The position numbers and the translations under genes are program-made. The notes under the pieces are model-generated. The model worked only from the letters and a program-made list of their open reading frames with translations, did not search any database and was not told where the DNA came from. From NCBI RefSeq assembly GCF_014648915.1, contig NZ_BMSA01000022.1, positions 62,001 through 126,000 of the forward strand: a stretch of DNA of 64,000 bases. Direction: 5' to 3'. Position 1 is the first letter of the stretch; each line of letters opens with the position of its first letter. This document shows, in pieces, positions 18,743 through 27,150 of this stretch. The stretch comes from Streptomyces phaeofaciens (GTDB taxonomy: Bacteria; Actinomycetota; Actinomycetes; Streptomycetales; Streptomycetaceae).

Positions 18743-19975
18743 TCAGCCGGCGACGCGCGCGCCGTCGTCCGGTGCGCCCGCCACCCGCGCCCGCACCGCC
18801 CGGACGTCCTCGCCGCGCCGCAGCTCCCGGGACACCGCCCCGATCTCCCGCAGCAGGTCCGTGGTGTCCGGATCGGTGCCGCGCTCGCTCTCCTGCGCCT
18901 GTCCGCGGGCGTCCGCCGCGGCCAGGATGGTCACCGCGGCGGCCAGCGCCTTCGCCCGCTGCGCCGGGAAGCCCAGCTCGACGGCCGCCTCGTACGACCG
19001 CCGCCGCAGGTCCTCGTCGATGAACCGGGCCAGCGACAGCAGGGTGTCCCGGATGAACGTCTCCCGCCGGATCAGCCGCAGTTCGGCGCCGGCCCGCAGC
19101 ACGAACGGCACCCCCCGGCCGCTGACCGACCGCATCAGCACGTACAGCGGCCGCAGTTCGTGCAGCGCCAGCCGGACCCGGCAGCGGTCGTGCAGGTACT
19201 GGCCGGCGTGCGGCAGGATGAAGCCCACCGCCACCAGGATGGCCGCCAGGCAGGCGAGGGGCGGTGCGACGGCCGTGCTCAGCCAGTCGAGGTCCCGGTC
19301 GCCCCAGCGCGCCACGAGGGCGGTGAGCTTGGCCGCGTCGAAGGCCAGCTGGAGCGCGTAGCCCACACCCAGGAACTTCAGGCCCCAGCGCAGCCAGGCG
19401 TCGAGTCCGTCGGTGCGGATCCAGTTCCAGATCAGATAGTTGGTGATCAGGCTGGAGTTGGTGTGCGCGAGCAGGTAGAGCAGGATCAGCTCGCGCATGT
19501 ACGGGGTGTTGGCGTAGTAGGTGTCGATGTCCCGCAGCCGCTCGACGGGCACGTCCGCGAGGGCGAACAGCACCCACAGCGCCGCGATCACGCCGGAGTA
19601 GCCGATCACGACCCAGCGCATCGCGCGGCGGGTGCGGGCCGAGCGGTCGGACAGGCCGTTGCGCCAGGTGATGATCAGCAGCAGACAGGCCCCGCCGAAC
19701 GCGGTCAGCAGCGAGTACACCCACGGCGCCGAGATGTTCACCACGCCCGTGAGCCGGTTGACCCGGGCGATCGTCGACGGCGCCACGAACACGAACACCG
19801 CCAGCGCGAGCAGCAGCAGCCCGCCCACCGCGCGCAGCATCGGGTCCTTCCAGAGCCGGATGATGCTCGGCAGCTTGATCGCCAGCGCGGCGGCCAGGAT
19901 CCCGGCCGGGATCCACCAGAACGACGGGTAGAACTCGTTGACGAACCCGGCGGGGCTCAGCGCGACGGACGTCAT
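18743..19975 (-). CDS. MAB_1171c-family seven-TM protein, copy E
   Basis: 410 residues from ATG 19975, overlapping the protease stop (ATGA). About seven TM segments are followed by a cytosolic C-terminal helical region (FIRDTLLSLARFIDEDLRRR; QAQESERGTDPDTTDLLREI). The family signatures are well kept: RVNRLTGVVNISAP near 71, DTYYANTPYMREL at 151, DLDWLSTAVAP near 226. It pairs with its own metalloprotease, so the locus has two protease/seven-TM cassettes. Protein function is unknown. The family name says transporter, but no substrate site can be seen. Confidence 0.85.
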   Translation of the reverse strand: MTSVALSPAGFVNEFYPSFWWIPAGILAAALAIKLPSIIRLWKDPMLRAVGGLLLLALAVFVFVAPSTIARVNRLTGVVNISAPWVYSLLTAFGGACLLLIITWRNGLSDRSARTRRAMRWVVIGYSGVIAALWVLFALADVPVERLRDIDTYYANTPYMRELILLYLLAHTNSSLITNYLIWNWIRTDGLDAWLRWGLKFLGVGYALQLAFDAAKLTALVARWGDRDLDWLSTAVAPPLACLAAILVAVGFILPHAGQYLHDRCRVRLALHELRPLYVLMRSVSGRGVPFVLRAGAELRLIRRETFIRDTLLSLARFIDEDLRRRSYEAAVELGFPAQRAKALAAAVTILAAADARGQAQESERGTDPDTTDLLREIGAVSRELRRGEDVRAVRARVAGAPDDGARVAG

Positions 19976-20589
19976 CGCCGCGCCCCGTCCCCGCGCCCCC
20001 GGTAGCCGAGGGAGCGCTGGACGGGGGCCAGTGGTGCGTCGGCGCCGGCGTCCGGGCCGGCGGTCAGCAGCGGCCGGAAGGCGGCGGCCAGCCGGTGCCC
20101 GAACTCGTCGGCCTCCGCCTCGTCCCGCTCCCGGGAGCCGTCGCGGGCGGCCACCGCGAGGGCGACGTCCTGCCAGCCCGGCCGGTCGGCCAGCGCGTCG
20201 GCGGCCGCCGTGCCGACCGTGTGGTGGTGGTCGTGTCCGGCGTGCAGATGCCACAACTCATGTCCCAGGATGACCAGTTGCTGCACGGCCTCGGCCCGCT
20301 CCTCCACGATGACCAGGTCGAAGTCGTGGAACTCCACCCACAGCCCGGTGACCTCGATCTCGTCCGGGAACCGTTCGAAGCGCAGTTCCACCGGCCGCCC
20401 GCCGCGCCGTGCGCTCATCTCCTCGCACAGTGCCCCGCACAGCTCGCGCACCCCGGTGGGCGGACGGGAGCGTCCGCGCAGCGCGACGGTCAGCTCCGAG
20501 GCGAGGTCGCGCATACCGGAGACGGCACGAGGGCGGAGCAGTGCCGAGGCGACCCGGGCCGCCGTCCTCCGCGCGCCCGCGATGTCCAT
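19972..20589 (-). CDS. ImmA/IrrE-like HExxH metalloprotease (second copy)
   Basis: 205 residues. HELWH at 110-114 is flanked by a His-rich segment (HLHAGHDHHHT) that is unusual and might bind extra metal. A downstream acidic region (RDEAEADEFGHRLA) fits the third zinc ligand. The C-terminus carries LGYRGRG, matching the paralogue's LNYRGTRR. The first 60 residues resemble no named domain. It is the first gene of the two-gene cassette with seven-TM copy E and is divergent from the arabinan operon. A regulatory protease role is inferred from family and context. Confidence 0.83.
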   Translation of the reverse strand: MDIAGARRTAARVASALLRPRAVSGMRDLASELTVALRGRSRPPTGVRELCGALCEEMSARRGGRPVELRFERFPDEIEVTGLWVEFHDFDLVIVEERAEAVQQLVILGHELWHLHAGHDHHHTVGTAAADALADRPGWQDVALAVAARDGSRERDEAEADEFGHRLAAAFRPLLTAGPDAGADAPLAPVQRSLGYRGRGDGARR

Positions 20590-20730
20590 CGCGCCCCCTC
20601 ACTTCCCCGCACCACAGCAGGCTGCCGTTCGAGACTACGCGGGCGGACGTGTCCGCGTCACCCGAAGTCCGTACAGCGGCGAGGAGCGGGAGGCGGATAG
20701 TAAGCGCTGTCATAAGTCCTGTCGAAACCA

Positions 20731-20800
20731 TTGACGCGCGGCCTCGCGGATCTTACGGTCCCGTTCGAAGTTACGGGCACGATTCGGAATGTCGAACGAC
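20731..20800 (+). promoter_or_regulatory. Promoter and operator of the arabinan transport operon
   Basis: -35 TTGACG (20731-20736) and -10 TACGGT (20754-20759) are 17 bp apart. They are followed by ATTCGGAATGTCGAACGAC (20782-20800), an imperfect TTCG-N6-CGAA palindrome. The same hexamers, the same spacing and a 15/19-identical operator recur at 34937-35006 before the other GH43 gene. The operator lies just past the expected transcription start, as for a repressor. Confidence 0.7.
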
Positions 20801-20812
20801 AGGGGCAAGGTA

Positions 20813-22171
20813 ATGGGACGACCTGGCCTGAATCGCAGGCAACTTCTCACCGCCGCGGGCGGGCTGACCCTCGCGGGCAGCTTCGGTTTCGCTGCCCTCG
20901 GCAAGGGGGCCGACGCTCTCGCCGCCGGTGACCGCACCCGCGTGCGCTACTGGAACCTCTTCCAGGGCGGCGACGGCGCCAACCAGGTCGCGATGGTGGA
21001 CGCCTTCCGCGAGGAGCACCCGGACATCGCCGTCAAGGACGCCACCCTCGCCTGGGGCAACCCCTACTACACGAAGATCGCCATGGCCGCGGCCGGCAAC
21101 CGCGCCCCCGACCTCGCCGTGATGCACCAGGGCCGTATCCCCGGCTTCGCCCCCGGCCGCCTCCTCGACCCCTGGGACATCGACCTCCTCGCCGAGTACG
21201 GCGTCAGGGAAGCCGACTTCAACCCGGTGCTGTGGCGACGCGGCATCGTGGACGGCCGCCTGTACGCGCTCCCGCTGGACATCCACGTCCAGCTCAGCTT
21301 CTACCGCAAGGACGTCTGCGAGAAGGCAAGCCTCCTCGACGCCGACGGCCGGCTGCCCTCCGCCGGCTCGCCCGACGACTGGTTCGCGATCCTCGACGCG
21401 GCGCGGGGACAGCTGAAGAAGGGGCAGCAGACGCTCGGCCTGCACGCCAACGACCAGAACTTCTCCTGGTGGTTCTTCGTCGCGTTCTACCAGCAGCTGG
21501 CGGGCACCTACTTCACCGACGACCGCACGGCCGTCACCTTCGACACCGACAAGGCCACCCAGGTCCTGGAGTTCCTCCGCAAGCACGTCACCGAGGGCTA
21601 CGTCACCGTCGGCGAGGCCGACGCCGAGGCCTTCCTGGCCGGCTCTCCCTTCACCTGGGAGGGCAACTGGTCGGTGCCGTACTTCAACGGCGAGAAGGTC
21701 GAGTACGGCGCCCAGCCGCTGCCCCCGGTCTTCGGCACCCCGGCCACCCACGCCGAGTCCCACTCCTTCATCCTGCCCCACCGGTCCGCCCGGGGCGGCG
21801 CCGCCGACGAGGGCGCCTACCGCCTCGCCGCCTACATGGTCACCCACGCCACCACCTGGGCCAACGGCGGCCATGTCCCCGCCTACCTGCCCACCTTCGA
21901 GGACCCGGCCTATCTGAAACTCGCCCCGCAGGACGAGTACTCCCGGCCCGCCATGGAACACCCGGCCACCGAACCCCACATCTGGTTCGCCGGCTCCACC
22001 GGTGTCCTCGCCCAGCGCGTCGGCCCGGTCGTCGCCGCCTCCAACCTCGGCTCGGCCCGGCCCGACCAGGCGGCCCGCCGGATCAAGTCCGCCCTCCGGC
22101 AACTGCTCGCCACCAGGAACCCGATGGACGGCCGCACGGCCGCCCAGGAAGCGAAGGGAGCGGACGCATGA
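20813..22171 (+). CDS. Sugar ABC transporter substrate-binding protein (CUT1), Tat-type leader
   Basis: 452 residues from ATG 20813, with AGGGG seven bases upstream. An in-frame ATG at 20789 lies inside the palindromic operator and has no ribosome site, so it was rejected. The N-terminus has a twin-arginine motif (NRRQLLTAAGG) and no lipobox Cys. The mature part is an SBP_bac_1-type binding protein (NLFQGGDGANQVAMVDAF; FTWEGNWSVPYFNG). It is translationally coupled to two permeases and followed by arabinan hydrolases, so arabino-oligosaccharides are the likely ligand. No ATPase gene is nearby; a shared MsiK-type ATPase is normal for such Streptomyces importers. Confidence 0.9.
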   Translation: MGRPGLNRRQLLTAAGGLTLAGSFGFAALGKGADALAAGDRTRVRYWNLFQGGDGANQVAMVDAFREEHPDIAVKDATLAWGNPYYTKIAMAAAGNRAPDLAVMHQGRIPGFAPGRLLDPWDIDLLAEYGVREADFNPVLWRRGIVDGRLYALPLDIHVQLSFYRKDVCEKASLLDADGRLPSAGSPDDWFAILDAARGQLKKGQQTLGLHANDQNFSWWFFVAFYQQLAGTYFTDDRTAVTFDTDKATQVLEFLRKHVTEGYVTVGEADAEAFLAGSPFTWEGNWSVPYFNGEKVEYGAQPLPPVFGTPATHAESHSFILPHRSARGGAADEGAYRLAAYMVTHATTWANGGHVPAYLPTFEDPAYLKLAPQDEYSRPAMEHPATEPHIWFAGSTGVLAQRVGPVVAASNLGSARPDQAARRIKSALRQLLATRNPMDGRTAAQEAKGADA

Positions 22172-23109
22172 GCACCCTCGTACAGGCCGGGGCGCTGCCC
22201 TCACGCACCGCGGCGGCCACGGACTCCGCCCGCGCCCGCTGGGGCCGCCGCTTCCAGCACGGCGGCTGGTTCGTCGCCCCCTTCTTCGTCCTCTACGGCC
22301 TGTTCGTCATCGTCCCGGTGGTGCGGGGCCTCTACCTCAGCTTCACCGACGCCAACATCTCCGGCGAGCACACCGCGTTCGTCGGCCTCGACAACTACCG
22401 CGAGGCGCTCAAGGACGACCTGGTCCGGGACTCGCTGTGGCACAGCGTCCAGTTCACCCTCTACGTCGTCCCCGTGATCGTCGTGACGGCCCTGCTGATG
22501 GCGCTGATCGCCCACCACACCGTGCACTTCCGGTGGCTGTGGCGGCTCTGCTTCTTCGCCCCGTTCCTGCTGCCGTCGGCGGTCGTCGGCAACCTGTGGT
22601 GGTGGCTCTTCCAGCCCACCAACGGCATGGTCAACCACGTCCTGGGCTGGGACACCCCCTGGCTCACCCAGAAGTCCACGGCGATGCTCGCGATCGTCGT
22701 CGCGACCCTGTGGTGGACGGTCGGCTTCTCGTTCCTGCTGTACCTGGCGGCCCTCCAGAACATCCCCCGGCACCTCTACGAGGCGGCGGAACTGGACGGC
22801 GCGGGCTCCCTCCAGCGCCTGCTCCACATCACCGTCCCGAACCTGCGCAACATCACCGGCCTGGTCCTCGCCCTCCAGGTCCTCGCGTCGCTCCAGGTCT
22901 TCGACCAGGCCGTGGTGATGTACCAGTTCGGCCCCGGCCCCGAGGAATCGACCCGCACCTTCGTCCAGTACACCCTCGAACAGGGCTTCACCAGCTACCG
23001 CGTGGGCTACGCCTCCGCCATCTCCCTCATCCTCTTCCTCATCATCGCCGCCGTCGCCCTCGGGCGGATGTGGCTGCTGCGCGACCGCGAGGAGGCCGCG
23101 ACCCGATGA
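22168..23109 (+). CDS. Sugar ABC transporter permease, MalF-type
   Basis: 313 residues, coupled to the binding protein by ATGA. Six TM helices are apparent. The EAA loop for ATPase docking reads YEAAELDGAGSLQRLLHITV. The N-terminal ~30 residues are cytosolic and charged. This is the first of a two-permease CUT1 pair. With the neighbouring GH43 and GH51 genes it most likely imports arabinan-derived oligosaccharides. Confidence 0.93.
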   Translation: MSTLVQAGALPSRTAAATDSARARWGRRFQHGGWFVAPFFVLYGLFVIVPVVRGLYLSFTDANISGEHTAFVGLDNYREALKDDLVRDSLWHSVQFTLYVVPVIVVTALLMALIAHHTVHFRWLWRLCFFAPFLLPSAVVGNLWWWLFQPTNGMVNHVLGWDTPWLTQKSTAMLAIVVATLWWTVGFSFLLYLAALQNIPRHLYEAAELDGAGSLQRLLHITVPNLRNITGLVLALQVLASLQVFDQAVVMYQFGPGPEESTRTFVQYTLEQGFTSYRVGYASAISLILFLIIAAVALGRMWLLRDREEAATR

Positions 23110-23957
23110 CCACTCCCGTCGTACGCAAGCCCCGCAGCACCTGGACCCCCGCCCAGATCGCCCTGACGCTGGTGGCGGCGGCCCTCTCCCTGGTCTGGCT
23201 GGCCCCGCTCGCCTGGGCCCTGTCCACCTCCCTGAAGACCCCCACCGAGTCGGTGCTCTCCCCGCACTGGATCCCGGACGACCTCACCGCCGAGTCCTGG
23301 CGTGCCGTCCTCGACGCCGGCAACATCCCCAACTGGTTCGTGAACTCGCTGGTCGTCTCCGTCTGCGTCACGTTCCTCGTGCTGCTGGTCGCCTCCCTCG
23401 CCGGATACGGCTTCGCGCGCACCGAGTTCCGCGGCAAGCCGGTGCTGCTGGCGCTGACGATGGCGGGCCTGATGTTCTCCCCGGCGGTCCTCGGCGTCCC
23501 GCTCTTCACCACGGTCCAGTCCCTGGGCATGGTGGACACCTACTGGGGCATGATCCTTCCGCAGTGCGCGCCGGCGGCGATGGTCTACATCCTCTACAAG
23601 TTCTTCCAGTCGCTCCCCAAGGAGCTGGAGGAAGCCGCCTTCATCGACGGCGCGGGCCGCTGGCGGATCTTCTTCACCATCGTGCTGCCCCTGTCGAAGC
23701 CCTCGCTCTCGGCGGTCGGCATCTTCACCTTCATCGCCTCCTGGAACAACTTCCTGTGGCCCTACATGGTGACCAACAACCCCGACCTGATGACCCTGCC
23801 GAACGGCATCGCCACCGTGCAGAACTCCTTCGGCATCGTCTGGCCCCAGCTCATGGCGGGCGGCCTCATCGCGGGCCTGCCGCTGATCGTCGTGTTCGTC
23901 TTCTTCCAGAGCCAGATCGTGCGGGGCGTCGCCCACACCGGTCTGGCGGGCCAGTAG
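23106..23957 (+). CDS. Sugar ABC transporter permease, MalG-type
   Basis: 283 residues, starting at ATG 23106 inside the stop of the previous gene (ATGA). It has six predicted TM helices and the EAA loop EEAAFIDGAGRWRIFFTIVL. An aromatic-rich SWNNFLWPYM segment is typical for MalG-type permeases of oligosaccharide importers. It forms the channel with the MalF-type subunit. It is followed after 10 bp by the secreted GH43 gene, which is in the same operon. Confidence 0.93.
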   Translation: MTTPVVRKPRSTWTPAQIALTLVAAALSLVWLAPLAWALSTSLKTPTESVLSPHWIPDDLTAESWRAVLDAGNIPNWFVNSLVVSVCVTFLVLLVASLAGYGFARTEFRGKPVLLALTMAGLMFSPAVLGVPLFTTVQSLGMVDTYWGMILPQCAPAAMVYILYKFFQSLPKELEEAAFIDGAGRWRIFFTIVLPLSKPSLSAVGIFTFIASWNNFLWPYMVTNNPDLMTLPNGIATVQNSFGIVWPQLMAGGLIAGLPLIVVFVFFQSQIVRGVAHTGLAGQ

Positions 23958-23967
23958 AGGAGACCGC

Positions 23968-24933
23968 GTGCACCTCAGGCTCGTGAGCCTCCTCGCCGCG
24001 GCGATGGTGGCCCTGCTGCCGGGCACCGCCCGGGCGGACGTGACGTACCCCGACCCCCAGCCGGTCACCGGCCGGCAGATCATCCACGACCCGACCGTGA
24101 TGCGCCTGCGCACCGGCGGATACGTGGCCTACTCCACCGGCGGTGTCATCGGCGCCCGCACCTCGAAGGACCGCGTCCACTGGGACGACGCGGGCAACGC
24201 CTTCGCCGAACCCCCGAGCTGGTGGTACGCGTACAACGACACCGGCGACCCCTGGGCCCCCGACCTCTCCTACCGGGCCGGCCACTACTGGCTCTACTAC
24301 GCCGTCTCCTCCTGGGGCACCAACCACTCCGCGATCGGCGTCGCCACCTCCCCGACCGGCCTCCCCGGCACCTGGACCGACCACGGCAAGGCCTTCGCCT
24401 CCGAACGCACCGACACCTGGAACGCGATCGACCCGGCGATCGTCCGGGCCGACGGCAGGCTGTGGATGTCCTTCGGCTCGTACTGGACGGGCATCCGCAT
24501 GGTCGAGCTGGACCCGACGACGGGCAAGGCGGCCGAGGGGGCCCCGGTCCACCACCTGGCGACCCGCCCGGACGCCCCGTACGCGGTCGAGGGCCCGTAC
24601 ATCGTCAGGCACGGCCGCTGGTTCTACCTCTTCGCCAGCTACGACACCTGCTGCGCGGGCGTGAACTCCACCTACCGGATCAGGGTGGGGAGAGCGACTT
24701 CGGTGACGGGCCCGTACACGGACAGCACGGGCAAGCCGCTGCTGGAGGGCGGCGGCGACCTGCTCCTGGCCGGACACGGCCGGTACGTGGGGACGGGCGG
24801 CGAGTCGGTCTTCCACGACCGGGGCCACGACTGGCTGGCGTACCACTACTACGACGCCGAGGACGCGGGCACGCCGAAGCTGGGGCTGAACGCCCTTACT
24901 TGGACAAGAAGCGGCTGGCCCAAGGTCCGTTAG
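23968..24933 (+). CDS. Secreted GH43 arabinan endo-1,5-alpha-L-arabinosidase
   Basis: 321 residues from GTG 23968, five bases after GGAG. A signal peptide covers residues 1-23 (LVSLLAAAMVALLPGTARA). GH43 five-blade catalytic residues are visible: Asp41 (IIHDPTV), Asp155 (NAIDPAI) and Glu208 (VEGPYIV). The ASYDTCCAG motif (paired Cys) is typical of the endo-arabinanase subgroup. It cleaves alpha-1,5-arabinan outside the cell and delivers oligosaccharides to the importer encoded upstream. It is ~50% similar by eye to the second GH43 at 35031. There is no carbohydrate-binding module. Confidence 0.9.
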   Translation: MHLRLVSLLAAAMVALLPGTARADVTYPDPQPVTGRQIIHDPTVMRLRTGGYVAYSTGGVIGARTSKDRVHWDDAGNAFAEPPSWWYAYNDTGDPWAPDLSYRAGHYWLYYAVSSWGTNHSAIGVATSPTGLPGTWTDHGKAFASERTDTWNAIDPAIVRADGRLWMSFGSYWTGIRMVELDPTTGKAAEGAPVHHLATRPDAPYAVEGPYIVRHGRWFYLFASYDTCCAGVNSTYRIRVGRATSVTGPYTDSTGKPLLEGGGDLLLAGHGRYVGTGGESVFHDRGHDWLAYHYYDAEDAGTPKLGLNALTWTRSGWPKVR

Positions 24934-24980
24934 GGGCGCGGGGAACTGCGCGACCAGCCACAACGCACCCGCACCCGCCC
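24933..24980 (+). repeat. Streptomyces-type intergenic repeat after the GH43 gene
   Basis: The sequence right after the stop begins GGGGCGCGGGGAACTGCGCG and continues with CGACCAGCCACAACGC. From memory, this word family recurs in many intergenic regions of Streptomyces chromosomes. A small stem (GCGC...GCGC) can form. It sits between GH43 and GH51 and could modulate expression of the distal gene. Only one copy was noticed in this window. Confidence 0.45.
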
Positions 24981-25014
24981 ACGAAACCGAGCCACCCACT
25001 TTGAAAGGCGCACC

Positions 25015-26529
25015 TTGCGATCAGCTCACTTCACCCTCGACCCCGCCTTCACCGTCGGCGAAGTCAACCCCCGAATCTTCGGCAGCTTCGTCGAACACCT
25101 CGGCCGCTGCGTCTACACCGGCATCTTCGAACCGGACCACCCCACCGCCGACGCCGAAGGCCTGCGCACCGACGTCCTCGACCTCGTCCGCGAACTCGGC
25201 GTCACCGCCGTCCGCTACCCCGGCGGCAACTTCGTCTCCGGCTACCGGTGGGAGGACTCCGTCGGCCCCGCGGCGGACCGTCCCCGCCGCCTCGACCTCG
25301 CCTGGCGCTCGACGGAGACGAACCGCTTCGGCCTCTCCGAGTACATCGCGTTCCTGCGGAAGATCGGCCCGCAGGCCGAGCCGATGATGGCCGTCAACCT
25401 CGGCACCCGGGGCGTCGCCGAGGCCCTGGAACTCCAGGAGTACGCCAACCACCCGTCCGGAACCGCCCGCTCGGAGCAGCGGATCGCGCACGGCGACAAG
25501 GAACCCTTCGGCATCCGGCTCTGGTGCCTGGGCAACGAGATGGACGGCCCCTGGCAGACCGGCCACAAGACGGCCGAGGAGTACGGCCGCGTCGCCGCCG
25601 AGACGGCCCGGGCGATGCGCCAGATCGACCCGTCCGTCGAGCTCGTCGCCTGCGGCAGCTCCAGCCAGTCCATGCCGACCTTCGCGGACTGGGAGGCGAA
25701 GGTCCTCACCGAGACCTACGACCTGGTCGACCACATCTCCCTGCACGCCTACTACGAGCCGCACGACGGCGACCTCGACTCCTTCCTCGCCTCCGCCGTG
25801 GACATGGAGTCCTTCATCGAGAACGTCGTCGCCACCTGCGACCACGTGGGCGCGAAACTCAAGTCGAAGAAGAAGATCAACCTCTCCTTCGACGAGTGGA
25901 ACGTCTGGTACCTCTCCCGCTGGGAGGAGCACGCCCGCACCGCCGACCCGAGCGACTGGCCGGAGGCCCCACGCCTCCTGGAGGACAACTACAGCGTCAT
26001 GGACGCCGTCGTCTTCGGCTCGCTCCTCATCGCGCTGCTGCGGCACGCCGACCGCGTCACGGTCGCCTGTCTCGCCCAGCTGGTCAACGTCATCGCGCCC
26101 ATCATGACCGAGCCGGGCGGCCCGGCCTGGCGGCAGACGACGTTCTTCCCCTTCGCCCAGGCGTCGAGGTACGGCCGGGGCGAGGTCCTCGACGTGCGCG
26201 TCGACTCACCGACGTACGAGACGCGGCGGTACGGCGAGGCGGACCTGCTGCACGCCACCGCGGTGCGCGCCGAGGACGGCTCGGTGACCGTCTTCGCGGT
26301 GAACCGCGACCGCACCGAGGCGCTGCCGCTCGACGTGACCCTGAACGGACTGGGCCTGACCACGCTGGTCGAGCACAGCGCCCTCGCCGACGCCGACCCG
26401 GACGCCCGCAACACGCTCGCCGAACCCGAGCGGGTCGCCCCGCACCCGGTGCCGGGCACCACCCTGACCGACGGACGGCTGAGCGCCACCCTGGAACCGC
26501 TCTCCTGGAACGTGATCCGCCTGGCCTGA
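25015..26529 (+). CDS. GH51 alpha-L-arabinofuranosidase, cytosolic
   Basis: 504 residues from TTG 25015, which follows GAAAGG by six bases; no ATG gives a better start. Catalytic acid/base Glu175 is in WCLGNEMDGPW and nucleophile Glu294 in FDEWNVWY, both in the expected clan-A positions. The C-terminal beta-sandwich (LHATAVRAEDGSVTVFAVNR region) completes the family length. There is no signal peptide, so it acts on imported arabino-oligosaccharides and releases L-arabinose. It lies 81 bp after GH43 and probably shares the operon started at 20.7 kb. Confidence 0.94.
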   Translation: MRSAHFTLDPAFTVGEVNPRIFGSFVEHLGRCVYTGIFEPDHPTADAEGLRTDVLDLVRELGVTAVRYPGGNFVSGYRWEDSVGPAADRPRRLDLAWRSTETNRFGLSEYIAFLRKIGPQAEPMMAVNLGTRGVAEALELQEYANHPSGTARSEQRIAHGDKEPFGIRLWCLGNEMDGPWQTGHKTAEEYGRVAAETARAMRQIDPSVELVACGSSSQSMPTFADWEAKVLTETYDLVDHISLHAYYEPHDGDLDSFLASAVDMESFIENVVATCDHVGAKLKSKKKINLSFDEWNVWYLSRWEEHARTADPSDWPEAPRLLEDNYSVMDAVVFGSLLIALLRHADRVTVACLAQLVNVIAPIMTEPGGPAWRQTTFFPFAQASRYGRGEVLDVRVDSPTYETRRYGEADLLHATAVRAEDGSVTVFAVNRDRTEALPLDVTLNGLGLTTLVEHSALADADPDARNTLAEPERVAPHPVPGTTLTDGRLSATLEPLSWNVIRLA

Positions 26530-26543
26530 TTCACAATGGGCGC

Positions 26544-27005
26544 ATGAGGATCTCGGCACGGGCGGACTACGCGGTACGGGCGGTACTGGAGCTCGCCGTA
26601 CGGCAAGGCGGCGACGACCCCGTCAAGGCGGAGACGATCGCCGCCGCGCAGGACATTCCGCACAAGTTCCTGGAGGGGATCCTCGGCGACCTCCGCCGCG
26701 CCGGTGTCGTCGACAGCAGGCGCGGCGGAGGCGGCGGCTACCGCCTCGCCCGCGACCCCGCCACGATCACCGTCGCGGACGTGATCCGGGCGGTGGACGG
26801 CCCGATCGTCTCCGTCCGCGGCGAACGCCCGACCGGGCTGACGTACACCGGCTCCGCACAGCCCCTGCTGCCCCTGTGGATCGCGCTGCGGGCGAACGTG
26901 CGGCGGATCCTGGAGGGCGTCACGGTCGCCGACATCGCGGCGGACGCGCTGCCGGAGCCGGTGAAGGCGCTGGCGGCGGAACCGGCGGCCTGGGAGAACC
27001 CGTAA
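26544..27005 (+). CDS. Rrf2-family transcriptional regulator without Fe-S cysteines
   Basis: 153 residues from ATG 26544. The Rrf2 winged helix is clear (ISARADYAVRAVLELAV; IPHKFLEGILGDLRRAGVV; RRGGGGGYRLAR). The protein has no cysteine at all, so it cannot carry the [2Fe-2S] cluster of IscR/NsrR. It belongs with the CymR/YwnA-type members that sense small molecules or protein partners. It starts 15 bp after the GH51 stop but is probably functionally linked to the following TauE/SafE exporter, because Rrf2 proteins often control sulfur genes. That link is inferred. Confidence 0.88.
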   Translation: MRISARADYAVRAVLELAVRQGGDDPVKAETIAAAQDIPHKFLEGILGDLRRAGVVDSRRGGGGGYRLARDPATITVADVIRAVDGPIVSVRGERPTGLTYTGSAQPLLPLWIALRANVRRILEGVTVADIAADALPEPVKALAAEPAAWENP

Positions 27006-27150
27006 GGGTCTGTCCGGCCGGCGGGTGGCGCACGGCCGTCTGTGAACCGTTCTCATCGGGCCCTCAGCCGGGTCTCAGTTCGAGCGCCTAGCCTCGCCTC
27101 CCGTTCATCCCCACCTGACCGGTGGGAAAGACAGGGAACCGGGAGTCCTG

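Noticed and set aside
13155..20589. Remnant of an integrative element (ImmA/ImmR type)
   Set aside because: No integrase, relaxase, att repeats or tRNA border is visible, and base composition matches the flanks.
20789..20812. ATG at 20789 as start of the sugar-binding protein
   Set aside because: It lies within the palindromic operator and has no ribosome site; ATG 20813 has AGGGG at good spacing and begins the Tat leader.
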